This document shows positions 7,643-14,048 of a stretch of DNA of 23,126 nt, one piece after another; positions within the stretch are counted from its first letter, which is position 1, and the number at the start of each line of letters is the position of its first letter. A program made the position numbers and the translations under genes. The notes beneath the pieces were generated by a model. It did no database searches and was not told the origin of the DNA. It was given only the letters and a program-made list of their open reading frames with translations. The DNA lies in IMG/VR virus record IMGVR_UViG_3300025889_000991, positions 1 to 23,126 of that record. One strand, written 5' to 3'. This DNA comes from a virus.

Positions 7643-8287
7643 TTAAAAAAGGCGTTGCTGTGCAATATGATTTTTTATTCTTTTAATAGAAGCTTCGTAA
7701 TAATCTTTATCAAGTTCGCAAGCTGTTAATTTAAATCCGTAATCGTGACAAGCTATCGCAATCGAACCACTACCTAAATGCGTATCAAGAATTTTATCTC
7801 CCTCTTTTGCGTAATGTTCTAAAAGCCATTTGTAAAGTCTAATAGGTTTTTGTGTTGGATGTTGAGTGCCACCTTCAATCATTAATTGCCCTCTATTTAT
7901 TATTTTTCTTCTTAACGCAACATCAAAGGAAGTGAAGGCGAGTTCCCCATCGCTCATCGTTAAATCTTGACCTTTATCCCAAAATACCCACCCCATTGAA
8001 CTTGGCAAATACTTTGTAAAGTAATTTGCACCCCATATAATCTGATTTTTTGAAACTCTAAATAACTCTTTAAAATATGCTTCGGTTGGTATTTCATTAT
8101 CCCATCCTTTATGCTCAAAATGTTTTCTTTTATGTTTTGGTTTTTTTGTAAAAGTTTCTGTTTGCCCACTTCTATTAATACCATAAGGAGGGTCTACTAT
8201 TGCTAAATCAAAATAGTTATCAGGATAACGAGCCATTAACTGCATATTATCCTCGTTTGTAATTGTTAGTTTATCTGTTACTTTCAT
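7643..8287 (-). CDS. Site-specific DNA methyltransferase, N6-adenine type
   Basis: A 214-residue methyltransferase with motif order IV before I, as in the beta class. DPPYG lies at residues 32-36 (motif IV) and DTHLGSGSIA at 168-177 (motif I, SAM binding). HPTQKP (143-148) precedes motif I, as is usual in this class. The DPPY motif favours N6-adenine methylation. Its ATG lies only about 6 nt after the terminator T-run of the upstream gene, so expression depends on read-through or on an unseen promoter. No restriction endonuclease is encoded nearby, consistent with an orphan phage enzyme that could protect phage DNA or alter host gene regulation. The recognition site cannot be read from the sequence. 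Confidence 0.92.
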   Translation of the reverse strand: MKVTDKLTITNEDNMQLMARYPDNYFDLAIVDPPYGINRSGQTETFTKKPKHKRKHFEHKGWDNEIPTEAYFKELFRVSKNQIIWGANYFTKYLPSSMGWVFWDKGQDLTMSDGELAFTSFDVALRRKIINRGQLMIEGGTQHPTQKPIRLYKWLLEHYAKEGDKILDTHLGSGSIAIACHDYGFKLTACELDKDYYEASIKRIKNHIAQQRLF

Positions 8288-8292
8288 AGCTT

Positions 8293-8320
8293 AAAAAAAA
8301 GCCCCTAGTATTGAGGGGCT
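8293..8320 (-). terminator. Rho-independent terminator after the recombination operon
   Basis: On the minus strand AGCCCCT and AGGGGCT form a 7-bp perfect stem around a 7-nt loop (CAATACT), followed by eight T residues. The stop codon (TAG, 8307-8305) of the upstream 77-aa gene lies within the structure. It separates the recombination genes from the methyltransferase, whose ATG starts immediately downstream. Confidence 0.85.
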
Positions 8321-8538
8321 GTTCCTTTTTCGTAATAATATCTACTAACGTATTTATCAATCTTTTTTAACGTGCTTAAGCTAACATCTTTTTCTAGTAA
8401 GAATTTATCTATTTGTATGTGCTGAATTTTTTCACCTGTTTTTTTTATTTCTTTTATTATTTGATAGCGATTTTTTTCTTTTAAGATTTGCTTCAGCATT
8501 TTGCGTAGTGTGTAGTCATCTATAAACATTGTAATCAT
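8305..8538 (-). CDS. Small helical protein, possible regulator (77 aa)
   Basis: A 77-residue protein opening MITMFIDDYTLRKMLKQILK, with basic helices and a C-terminal region IDKFLLEKDVSLSTLKKIDK followed by YVSRYYYEKG. This last block resembles the 'IDKFLxxKxVSLxTLxKID' pattern seen in small HTH-like phage proteins, but no confident family call is possible. A start at the fourth codon (MFIDDY) is equally plausible. Its last codons and stop are embedded in the terminator hairpin. It is the final gene of the recombination operon. Confidence 0.6.
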   Translation of the reverse strand: MITMFIDDYTLRKMLKQILKEKNRYQIIKEIKKTGEKIQHIQIDKFLLEKDVSLSTLKKIDKYVSRYYYEKGTAPQY

Positions 8539-8539
8539 T

Positions 8540-8773
8540 TTAGAAAGGTAGGTCGTTAAAGCCTTCGTTTTTTATTTCGTGTTTTTCTTCAGCTATGTAA
8601 GGTTCGCTTACTAAAACGCTAAAGTACTGCATTCCGTTTTTACTTGTGTTTACCCATAGAGCGATTTGCTTTTCTTCGCCATTTACGTTTATTGTTCCGC
8701 TGTAATCAGGCTGCGTTTCTTTTTCTTTTTTTAGGTTCTTAAATATAGCGCCTCTGTTTATTTTATTTTCCAT
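8540..8773 (-). CDS. SSB-like/DUF736-like small protein with DLPF tail (77 aa)
   Basis: A 77-residue protein with GAIFKNLKKEKETQPDYSG, followed by TINVNGEEKQIALWVN and a beta-rich YFSVLVSEPY. The order 'PDYSGTINVNGxEKxIALW' resembles DUF736-type small OB-like proteins. The extreme C-terminus is GFNDLPF, very like the acidic tip (DDIPF/DDLPF) with which bacterial SSB proteins recruit partners. It lies directly after genes for an ERF annealase and a YqaJ-type exonuclease, so a single-strand-binding or recombination accessory role is plausible. This is inference: the family assignment is moderate and the tail is short. Confidence 0.6.
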   Translation of the reverse strand: MENKINRGAIFKNLKKEKETQPDYSGTINVNGEEKQIALWVNTSKNGMQYFSVLVSEPYIAEEKHEIKNEGFNDLPF

Positions 8774-8775
8774 TG

Positions 8776-8985
8776 TTATTTGTTTTTAAATTGTTTATTA
8801 TAAAATTCAATATTTGTAATATATGGGTTATTTAATTCAGCTTCTGCTCCTTTTACATAAAAAAAACATAGCTGCTCTTTCTCCATTTCTTTGGCTTGTT
8901 GTATAGCTAATCTTAAAATAGAATCTTTTAAATCTATTTCGTTAAAAACTTGTTCAACTAACCATTCTAATGCTGTTTGTTTCAT
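8776..8985 (-). CDS. Small phage protein, unknown function (69 aa)
   Basis: A 69-residue protein opening MKQTALEWLVEQVF, with a helical QQAKEMEKEQLCFFYVKGAE. The 'TAxEWLVEQ...AIQQAKEMEKEQ' pattern is common in small proteins of Flavobacteriia phages, to my memory, but has no assigned role. Its ATG overlaps the exonuclease stop as ATGA, so it is translationally coupled to the recombination genes. Confidence 0.65.
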   Translation of the reverse strand: MKQTALEWLVEQVFNEIDLKDSILRLAIQQAKEMEKEQLCFFYVKGAEAELNNPYITNIEFYNKQFKNK

Positions 8986-9653
8986 ATTGTTTCTATTATT
9001 TTATTATAGTATTCCCTAGCTAGTTCTATTTTTTCTTTTATAGCTTCTATTACGGATTCGTCTTTTTGTATTTTAAAGACTTTTACGCGCTTTTCTAGTG
9101 GAATGTGGTCGAAGTTATGCTTGGCTTCTATAAAGTGCCTTATTTCTTCGCTTTCTTCTATTGCGTGTTCTTTCCAATGTACGCGCCTAATTTCGTCTTC
9201 TACGATTTGTTCAGGCGTGTTTGTTAAGCAATACACTAAAAGGCTTTCTTCTTTGCCTGTAAGCCACATATAGCCTTGTAGTTGGTAGTAGTAATCTTTA
9301 TTAGGAATTTCGTTTTCGAACCACGGAAAAGTAGTTCCGTCGAAGCTTGTTTTTACGTCTATTAATACTTCGTTCGTGTTTACATCAGGTGTGCCTGTAA
9401 TGTAATCGTTTTGAAAGTGTTCTTCGTTCTTATAAATGAATCCAACGTTTAGAACTTCGTTAGCAAGTGTAATAGAATCTTCTTCACATTCGTTCCCTTT
9501 GTCTGTATAACGTGAACTAAATTCTTTTTTTATTCCGTATTTATGTTCTAAAACAAGTTCTTGAATATACGATTGAGCTGTTTTAGATAACTGCTCCGTT
9601 TTTGAACGCGAAGCAGTCATTAATTTACCTATACTTGAACATCTAATTTTCAT
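8982..9653 (-). CDS. YqaJ/lambda-exonuclease-type recombination nuclease
   Basis: A 223-residue protein opening MKIRCSSIGKLMTAS. It shows the PD-(D/E)XK pattern of viral recombinases: Glu55-region (KGNECEEDS), Asp90 (GTPDVN), and Asp99-Val-Lys101 (LIDVKTS), followed by YYYQLQGYMWLTG (121-133, including Gln124). It should degrade dsDNA 5' to 3', giving the single strands used by the neighbouring ERF annealase. Gene order ERF then exonuclease, separated by 2 nt, is a classical phage recombination module. The stop overlaps the next small gene as ATGA. Confidence 0.87.
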   Translation of the reverse strand: MKIRCSSIGKLMTASRSKTEQLSKTAQSYIQELVLEHKYGIKKEFSSRYTDKGNECEEDSITLANEVLNVGFIYKNEEHFQNDYITGTPDVNTNEVLIDVKTSFDGTTFPWFENEIPNKDYYYQLQGYMWLTGKEESLLVYCLTNTPEQIVEDEIRRVHWKEHAIEESEEIRHFIEAKHNFDHIPLEKRVKVFKIQKDESVIEAIKEKIELAREYYNKIIETI

Positions 9654-9655
9654 AA

Positions 9656-10177
9656 TTACGATTTTTTAATTATTTGCATTTGTTCCGTGTCTAGGTCGAA
9701 TTTTTCTATAAGTTCAGACATTGGATAAGAACCTGCTTTAACTGCTTCTAAAGCTTTGTTAAAACGTTCCTTTGTTATTTTAGGTTTGCTCTTTTTTACT
9801 TGTTCGCCTGCTCCGTCCGTGTCTTTGTCTGTTATTATTCCAAGTGCAGAAGAAAGCGCATACCTACGGAAATAAGTTACACCGCTTCCGAAAGATTGAT
9901 AAGTATTCATTCCTTTAAGTTCTACTTCAGGAATTAAAGTACTGCTTTGTATTTGTTCGCCTGTTTCTACATGGAAAAGTACAGTTACTAGATAGTGACG
10001 TTCTTCGTTAGTGTTTAGTAGTTGCGTGAATCCTAGTCCGTGTTTTTTTAGCAGCGGATTAATTACATCAAAAATTGCAGGCAAATCCGCGTATGAATAG
10101 CCGTAGCCTTTTGTTCCTTTGTGAATTACAGGTGCTTCTTGCTGAAAAGCCGCAAGCGCTTTAAATAGATTTTTCAT
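9656..10177 (-). CDS. erf: ERF-family single-strand annealing protein
   Basis: A 173-residue protein with YSYADLPAIFDVINPLLKKH, then GLGFTQLL and SFGSGVTYFRRYALSSALGI, matching the ERF family (P22 Erf type; 'YaxLxxilxxlxPxLxxxGL..R.Y.L....gI'). ERF proteins bind single strands and promote annealing in phage recombination and replication. The gene begins with AACACTATGAAAA, the start-codon context shared by seven genes of this window, and has 53 nt of non-coding DNA upstream. It is transcribed with the exonuclease behind it and probably from the strong promoter at 10.44-10.47 kb. Confidence 0.9.
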   Translation of the reverse strand: MKNLFKALAAFQQEAPVIHKGTKGYGYSYADLPAIFDVINPLLKKHGLGFTQLLNTNEERHYLVTVLFHVETGEQIQSSTLIPEVELKGMNTYQSFGSGVTYFRRYALSSALGIITDKDTDGAGEQVKKSKPKITKERFNKALEAVKAGSYPMSELIEKFDLDTEQMQIIKKS

Positions 10178-10229
10178 AGTGTTAAATTAATTATATGCGT
10201 TATAGATGCGCACCCCCCTTTTTTGTTTT

Positions 10230-10412
10230 TTACTTTTCTAATAAAATATATTTATTAATATCAGATTGAGAAATAGGAAAAGTCCTCATTTGAAATCTTG
10301 AATAAATATAGTATCGAATACCTTTTTTTGTGTTTTTTGAATAAACTGAAAATACTTTACCATTTTCAAATTTTATTTTTTCTCCTGTTGCTTTAAAATT
10401 TTCGTTTAACAT
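10230..10412 (-). CDS. Small protein, unknown function (60 aa)
   Basis: A 60-residue basic and aromatic protein opening MLNENFKATGEKIKFENGKV, with FSVYSKNTKKGIRYYIYSRF. I recognise no family. It is the first gene behind the strong promoter at 10442-10471, with a leader of about 30 nt, and stands immediately before the ERF gene. The regular beta-like pattern suggests a small folded protein. Confidence 0.6.
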   Translation of the reverse strand: MLNENFKATGEKIKFENGKVFSVYSKNTKKGIRYYIYSRFQMRTFPISQSDINKYILLEK

Positions 10413-10441
10413 TTTTCTTTGTTTTAATTAATAATTATATA

Positions 10442-10471
10442 CAAATATAATAATTATATTTAAATAAACAA
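10442..10471 (-). promoter_or_regulatory. Flavobacterium-type promoter for the recombination genes
   Basis: The minus strand reads TTG (10471-10469), a 19-nt spacer, then TATATTTG (10449-10442), matching the Bacteroidetes consensus TTG-N19-TAnnTTTG. It is embedded in ATTATTATATTTGTATATAA followed by TTATTAA, nearly identical to the promoter at 15.3 kb. It fills the 59-nt gap between the nuclease and the 60-aa gene. Confidence 0.75.
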
Positions 10472-10885
10472 CTATTTTTTAAAAAAAATTTCAATAAATT
10501 TTTCGCTTTTATTAAAATACGTCATTAATTCAATGTCGTTCGTACTGCCTTTTCTTGGTGTTCGTCCGCCTATTTTTGTTATTCCTTCAAGCTGTTCTAT
10601 TTTCCCAATTATTAAGCCATCATAACAAGCCCATATAACTACAGGATTTAATTTTTTATCGCATAGCTTTACTAACTTTCTACAGGCTATAGGCAAAGGA
10701 TAAGCTTCTTTTATTGTTTTATTTCTTCCTTTTATTTCTACGTAGCCTATTATTCTTCCGTCTTTTTGTAGTTCAAAGTCTACGTCGTTTTCATCTAATT
10801 TCTTAAAATCTAAATTGTACTTTTGACAAAAAAAATTCATTGTTTCGTATTCTCGCTTCAGGTCTTTAGTCGTTTCGAATCTCAT
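10472..10885 (-). CDS. Putative PD-(D/E)XK nuclease (137 aa)
   Basis: A 137-residue protein with an N-terminal helix (LKREYETMNFFCQKY), then Asp36 in DENDVDFELQ and the paired VEIKGR (Glu50-Ile-Lys52). This is the D...ExK arrangement of the PD-(D/E)XK nuclease fold. The spacing and size suit small Holliday-junction-resolvase-like or restriction-like phage nucleases. It overlaps the NinG gene by 20 nt and precedes ERF and exonuclease genes, so a role in recombination or DNA processing is likely. The specific subfamily is not clear. Confidence 0.65.
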   Translation of the reverse strand: MRFETTKDLKREYETMNFFCQKYNLDFKKLDENDVDFELQKDGRIIGYVEIKGRNKTIKEAYPLPIACRKLVKLCDKKLNPVVIWACYDGLIIGKIEQLEGITKIGGRTPRKGSTNDIELMTYFNKSEKFIEIFFKK

Positions 10886-11390
10886 TTACTTTTTGTTTGT
10901 AAGTTGCTATGATTTCTTTTATTTCAGGAATAGTATATTTTTTTGTTTCGTGTGCTTTTACATATAATTCTAAAAGCTTTTCTGCGCCTATTCTTTTCTG
11001 TATTCCTATTTGATAGTTAAGTAAGTTTCCGTGTTTATGTTGGTTACAGGTTACGCATTGTCCGTGAACATTATCTTCGTCGAAAGTTACGCTTTTGTGT
11101 TTAGTGCTGTAGTAGTGTCCGGCATCGAATTTAGCGCCTAAAGGCTTTTCACAGCTTACACAAAGTTTATTCTTATCTCGTTCTCTAATGTATTTGTTAA
11201 ATACTTGTTGGGCTATTTTCATATAGTCGCTTAATGTCATTAGTTCAGCCTTCATTTTCTTTTTCGTGTTTTTCCAATTTTTAGTCTTTGCAGCTTGGAC
11301 CCAAACACGAACGCAATCTTCCTTCAAGCAATACTTTTGGTTAAAGTGTTTAGCTTCGAATTTTTCCTTGCAATTTCTACAACGTGGCAT
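10866..11390 (-). CDS. ninG: NinG/Rap-like recombination protein
   Basis: A 174-residue protein with two metal-binding regions. The N-terminus carries C4 and C7 plus C21 and C26 (CRNCKEKF...KYCLKEDC), a zinc ribbon. The second half has C77-x-x-C80 (LCVSCEKPLG), GHYYS around H92, then HGQCVTCNQHKHGN (C112, C115 and following His), an HNH-like fold seen in lambda NinG. A basic middle (KTKNWKNTKKKMKAE) probably contacts DNA. NinG/Rap proteins stimulate phage recombination by cutting branched DNA. The start codon overlaps the upstream 27-aa gene's stop (TAATG), and the end overlaps the PD-(D/E)XK gene. Confidence 0.9.
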   Translation of the reverse strand: MPRCRNCKEKFEAKHFNQKYCLKEDCVRVWVQAAKTKNWKNTKKKMKAELMTLSDYMKIAQQVFNKYIRERDKNKLCVSCEKPLGAKFDAGHYYSTKHKSVTFDEDNVHGQCVTCNQHKHGNLLNYQIGIQKRIGAEKLLELYVKAHETKKYTIPEIKEIIATYKQKVNEIRND

Positions 11391-11473
11391 TAATAAAAAG
11401 GCGTTTTAGTGTCTACCATTGCTTTAATTCTTTCTTGTTCAATCCATCGTAAAAACTTCAATAGCTTTTTCAT
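11390..11473 (-). CDS. 27-aa coupled small protein
   Basis: A very short frame, MKKLLKFLRWIEQERIKAMV followed by DTKTPFY, read from the sequence between two larger genes. Its ATG overlaps the upstream stop as ATGA, and its own TAA overlaps the NinG ATG (TAATG). It thus fills exactly the gap between them, which argues for real translation. It forms an amphipathic basic helix. No function is known. Confidence 0.55.
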   Translation of the reverse strand: MKKLLKFLRWIEQERIKAMVDTKTPFY

Positions 11474-11757
11474 AATTCACGGGCTTTTATTTCTAATTCT
11501 AAATCTTTTATTTTGCGCTTTAAATCCATATTTATTAATTCTAATCTAAAAGAACTTTGTATTGCTGCCCTGTATTCCTTTTCTAATGTTCGAAATACTA
11601 AACTTACTTCTTGTAGTTCGTCTTTTGTTTGGTTCATTGATTCAATAATGTCTGTTCTTTCAGGGTGCTTTTCTTTTATTTCGTCAAGGCTTAAAGTTAC
11701 TTTTGTGTAGGTGTGGTTGATTAATACGCCTGCTCTAAATAGTGTTAAATCGTCCAT
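11470..11757 (-). CDS. Coiled-coil-like small protein (95 aa)
   Basis: A 95-residue protein opening MDDLTLFRAGVLINHTYTKV. The rest is Glu/Lys/Leu-rich with heptad-like spacing (MNQTKDELQEVSLVFRTLEK; LELINMDLKRKIKDLELEIK), suggesting a coiled coil. No family is recognised. It starts 2 nt after the upstream GIY-YIG-like gene's stop and overlaps the next small gene as ATGA. Its role in the replication/recombination block is unknown. Confidence 0.6.
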   Translation of the reverse strand: MDDLTLFRAGVLINHTYTKVTLSLDEIKEKHPERTDIIESMNQTKDELQEVSLVFRTLEKEYRAAIQSSFRLELINMDLKRKIKDLELEIKAREL

Positions 11758-11759
11758 AA

Positions 11760-12104
11760 TTATTGTTTTTTTAAAATTTCTTTATATTCTTTAGATATAA
11801 AACGTTCACAACATTCATTCGATTGCAATAAATATTTATATGCATCTGTAATTAAATCTAATGTTTTTTGTTGGTTTAAATTAAAATAAAACCATTCCGT
11901 TCTTTTGTCTTGAAACATTCTATAATCCTCAAAACACCAATGTAAATATTTTTCTACATTATCTTCAAATATATAAATAGACGTTATAAATGGGTTGCTG
12001 CTTAAATGACTATTTATTCTGCTTTTTATATCTTTAGACTTTCCTATTTTAAACATTGTTAATTCTTTATCGGGTAACAGCATAAATAAAATATAAGTTT
12101 TCAT
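11760..12104 (-). CDS. T5orf172/GIY-YIG-like protein
   Basis: A 114-residue protein opening MKTYILFMLLPDKE. It contains FKIGKSKDIKSRINSHLSSN and a terminal WCFEDYRMFQDKRTEWFYFN. The pattern 'KIGKSxDIxxRIxxHL...E..H..F...R..TEWF' is typical of T5orf172/MUG113-type domains of the GIY-YIG superfamily. Such proteins may nick DNA, but the full GIY-YIG catalytic set is not evident here, so activity is uncertain. It overlaps the helicase stop as ATGA, so it is co-translated with the replication genes. Confidence 0.7.
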   Translation of the reverse strand: MKTYILFMLLPDKELTMFKIGKSKDIKSRINSHLSSNPFITSIYIFEDNVEKYLHWCFEDYRMFQDKRTEWFYFNLNQQKTLDLITDAYKYLLQSNECCERFISKEYKEILKKQ

Positions 12105-12997
12105 TGTTTAGCATAAATTTTATTATAAACATTTGGCTGTGGGTTTTCAAGTTCGTAATATATAAACTTTTCTTTGTCGAACCATAAAATAAGTTGCCCT
12201 ATATTACCTACTGAACGCGGTTTAATTTTGTTAAAGTTTACTATTGCTTGGTTGTAGTGTAAATCGTCGCGGTGTACTGTAATCATGCACTTACCTGAAT
12301 TGAACCATTCACTACCTCCTTTTAAATCATATGGCGACGGTACGCTTCTTTTTCCGTTTACTTTTTCTGTTAGTTTAGGATGGATAATTGTATGCAAATG
12401 TAAGTTATTATCTTCAGCTATTTGATTTCTATAAGGAAGAACTACTTCTAAATACTGTGCGTAGCCTCCGTATTCGTTGTAAGGGTGGCTTAAGTCTTTC
12501 CAAGAATCTATTGAAGCTGTTTCTAATCCGTGTTTTTGTTTAAGTTCTACTGCATAATCATAAAATTCAAACGGGGTCATTTTAGCCTTTACGTCTTGTT
12601 TAGTTAGTATTTTAAAGTGTGCTAAAAGCCAATCTATATTACGGCTTATTTCTTCGTCTTTTATTACGTTATGCGCTAAAGGATTAAAACTTTTACCTGT
12701 TAGTTTATGCATCAAATCCGCAATTATTTCTACATTGTTTCCGACATCAGGAAAATAAACTAGGTGTTTCCATCCGTAAAACTTTGAAGTATTTAATAGG
12801 CATTCCATCAATAGCTGCGTTTTACCTGACATTGGGAATCCTGTCCAATCTGTGCAGTTTCCTAGTTGCATAGAATAGTATTCGTCAAGGCCTTTAAATC
12901 CTAAATACTTTCCTTTTTCGTTGTAGTTATCGCGGTGCTTAAACATTTTGTCTATTACGTCCGCTGTTTCTGTTATTTTAAATCCTTCTAATCCCAT
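12101..12997 (-). CDS. DnaB/RecA-type replicative helicase-like ATPase
   Basis: A 298-residue RecA-fold ATPase. The Walker A motif GFPMSGKT is at residues 53-60. The Walker B-like strand ends at Asp164 in ETASIDSWKDL. C-terminal motifs IIHPKLTEK and YDLKGGSEWFNSGKCMITVH match the late DnaB-family motifs around the arginine-finger and sensor region. It lacks the N-terminal primase-binding domain of bacterial DnaB, so it is a short phage-type helicase. It overlaps the end of the DUF6291-like gene by 10 nt and the next gene as ATGA. A role as the phage's replicative helicase is likely. Confidence 0.8.
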   Translation of the reverse strand: MGLEGFKITETADVIDKMFKHRDNYNEKGKYLGFKGLDEYYSMQLGNCTDWTGFPMSGKTQLLMECLLNTSKFYGWKHLVYFPDVGNNVEIIADLMHKLTGKSFNPLAHNVIKDEEISRNIDWLLAHFKILTKQDVKAKMTPFEFYDYAVELKQKHGLETASIDSWKDLSHPYNEYGGYAQYLEVVLPYRNQIAEDNNLHLHTIIHPKLTEKVNGKRSVPSPYDLKGGSEWFNSGKCMITVHRDDLHYNQAIVNFNKIKPRSVGNIGQLILWFDKEKFIYYELENPQPNVYNKIYAKQ

Positions 12998-13554
12998 GGC
13001 GCCTTAAATTTCATAGTGTTGTTTTCTTCGTGTTTTGGCTCATCCTTTAGCCAATTTTTAGCCGTCAAATATAACGATTTGTATTTTTTGTTGTTAGCAA
13101 AGTTTTCTATTGAATCCAATATACGGTCAATTTGTTGTTTAGTATAATCTTTGTTTAGTTTAATGTAATCCGCTTCACTTAAAGACAAATGAGCGAAGCG
13201 CCTATATATATTCTTATTATTATTATCATTATTATTCTTATTATCATTATCATTATCGGGTTTTGTGGGTTTTTCTAAAACCGAGTGGGTTTCTTGGGTT
13301 TGTTTCGGTTTCTTTGGTCTACCGCCTTTAGAACCATTTAATTTATTTCTTTCGCAAGTTTTTTCATAATTTATTAAATCGCGCTGAAATTGATTCTTAA
13401 ACGGAAGAAAAGCCATTTTCATAGCAAAGTCTAACTGCGGTTCTTTTCCTTCGTTATAATCTCTTAAAGCTTTAAATAAAATTCCTGCCTGCTCATTAGT
13501 TAATTCGTCAAGAACTGACAAACTATCTAAATGTAAAATGAATCCTGTTTTCAT
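12988..13554 (-). CDS. DUF6291-like replication-associated protein (188 aa)
   Basis: The N-terminal block MKTGFILHLDSLSVLDELTN followed by EQAGILFKALRDYNEGKEP matches the DUF6291-type pattern found near phage replication genes. I place the start at ATG 13554 rather than at a longer in-frame ATG at 13593, because the family begins at MKTGF and the longer version adds unlike residues coded inside an inverted-repeat region. A basic segment RNKLNGSKGGRPKKPKQTQE is probably DNA-binding. It is followed by an Asn/Asp-rich linker (about residues 103-117) made of AAT/GAT repeats. The C-terminus is helical. Encoded directly before the helicase, it could load it or act as an initiator; this is inference. 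Confidence 0.7.
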   Translation of the reverse strand: MKTGFILHLDSLSVLDELTNEQAGILFKALRDYNEGKEPQLDFAMKMAFLPFKNQFQRDLINYEKTCERNKLNGSKGGRPKKPKQTQETHSVLEKPTKPDNDNDNKNNNDNNNKNIYRRFAHLSLSEADYIKLNKDYTKQQIDRILDSIENFANNKKYKSLYLTAKNWLKDEPKHEENNTMKFKAPWD

Positions 13555-13664
13555 CGGTCGTGGTTTTATAGTAAAGGAAGCCGCCAAATACACACACGAC
13601 CAATGGAATAAATGGCGGTTTATACTTCCTTAAATGATTAATTTTTTTTTGCATTTTGGTCGTG
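13555..13664 (-). repeat. Interrupted hairpin and CACGACC repeats (candidate operator or origin)
   Basis: This 5' non-coding region holds an interrupted inverted repeat. In plus-strand order it reads AAGGAAG-CCGCCA (13574-13586), a 26-nt loop, TGGCGG (13613-13618), six bases, and CTTCCTT (13625-13631); both 7-bp and 6-bp arms are perfect. Overlaid is a second perfect 9-bp inverted pair, CACGACCAA (13595-13603) and TTGGTCGTG (13656-13664). A third copy, CGGTCGTG, ends at 13562 and abuts the downstream ATG. The segment lies between a DnaA-domain-like gene and replication genes. It could be an operator, an mRNA structure or an origin. Confidence 0.6.
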
Positions 13665-13679
13665 CTGCTACAAATATAA

Positions 13680-14048
13680 CTAAATATATTTACCCATTAT
13701 TATACGTTCCTGAATTATTTTTAACATCGTTGTGTTAGTACAGCGTAGTATATCATCCTTTAAGCTTCTTGGCGGTATTACTTGGGCTTCTAATTCCCTT
13801 TTGTAGTCTTCCGTGTTTTTGTTGTAGCTGTAATCTTTTACGGCTGTATAAAATTCGTGCTTATGTATTCCGTTTAGAATCGTAGCGTGATTCTTTTCAA
13901 ACATTTTACCAATTCTTTCTAAAGTAAATCCTTCTTGACGAAGTATAAAATACAAATAGCTTCTTTTGTCTATTATGTGCCTGTGTCGGCTTTTAGTTAC
14001 TAATCCGTCTTTTTCTATTAGTTCTTTTATTTTATCAATTTTTTTCAT
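13680..14048 (-). CDS. DnaA domain IV-like (helix-turn-helix) protein
   Basis: A 122-residue protein. Residues 20-65 contain KSRHRHIIDKRSYLYFILRQ and EGFTLERIGKMFEKNHATIL, followed by NGIHKHE. This matches the DNA-binding domain IV of DnaA ('R.iamYLxR...sLxeIGxxFgrdHaTVxxaixk'), with the signature segment NHATILNGIHKH in the recognition helix. No AAA+ domain is present, so it is a stand-alone DNA-binding protein. Similar small proteins occur in Bacteroidetes phages. It may bind the repeat region immediately downstream (13555-13664) or compete with host DnaA. Its ATG overlaps the end of the 57-aa gene. Confidence 0.75.
   Translation of the reverse strand: MKKIDKIKELIEKDGLVTKSRHRHIIDKRSYLYFILRQEGFTLERIGKMFEKNHATILNGIHKHEFYTAVKDYSYNKNTEDYKRELEAQVIPPRSLKDDILRCTNTTMLKIIQERIIMGKYI

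Noticed and set aside
7960-8184. 74-aa minus-strand frame inside the methyltransferase gene
   Set aside because: It is fully contained in a gene with intact DPPY and DTHLGSGS motifs and shows no protein-like features.
10190-10225. Short inverted sequence TGCG...CGCA and a C/G run in the gap before ERF
   Set aside because: The stem is only 4 bp and lacks a T-tract, so it is not a credible terminator or operator.
12988-13593. Longer version of the DUF6291-like gene starting at ATG 13593
   Set aside because: The family-like sequence begins at MKTGF (13554), and the extra residues are encoded by the inverted-repeat region.
13671-13678. TATATTTG at 13671-13678 as a fourth promoter
   Set aside because: It matches the -7 box, but no TTG occurs at the expected 19-nt distance; it could still be a weak promoter.
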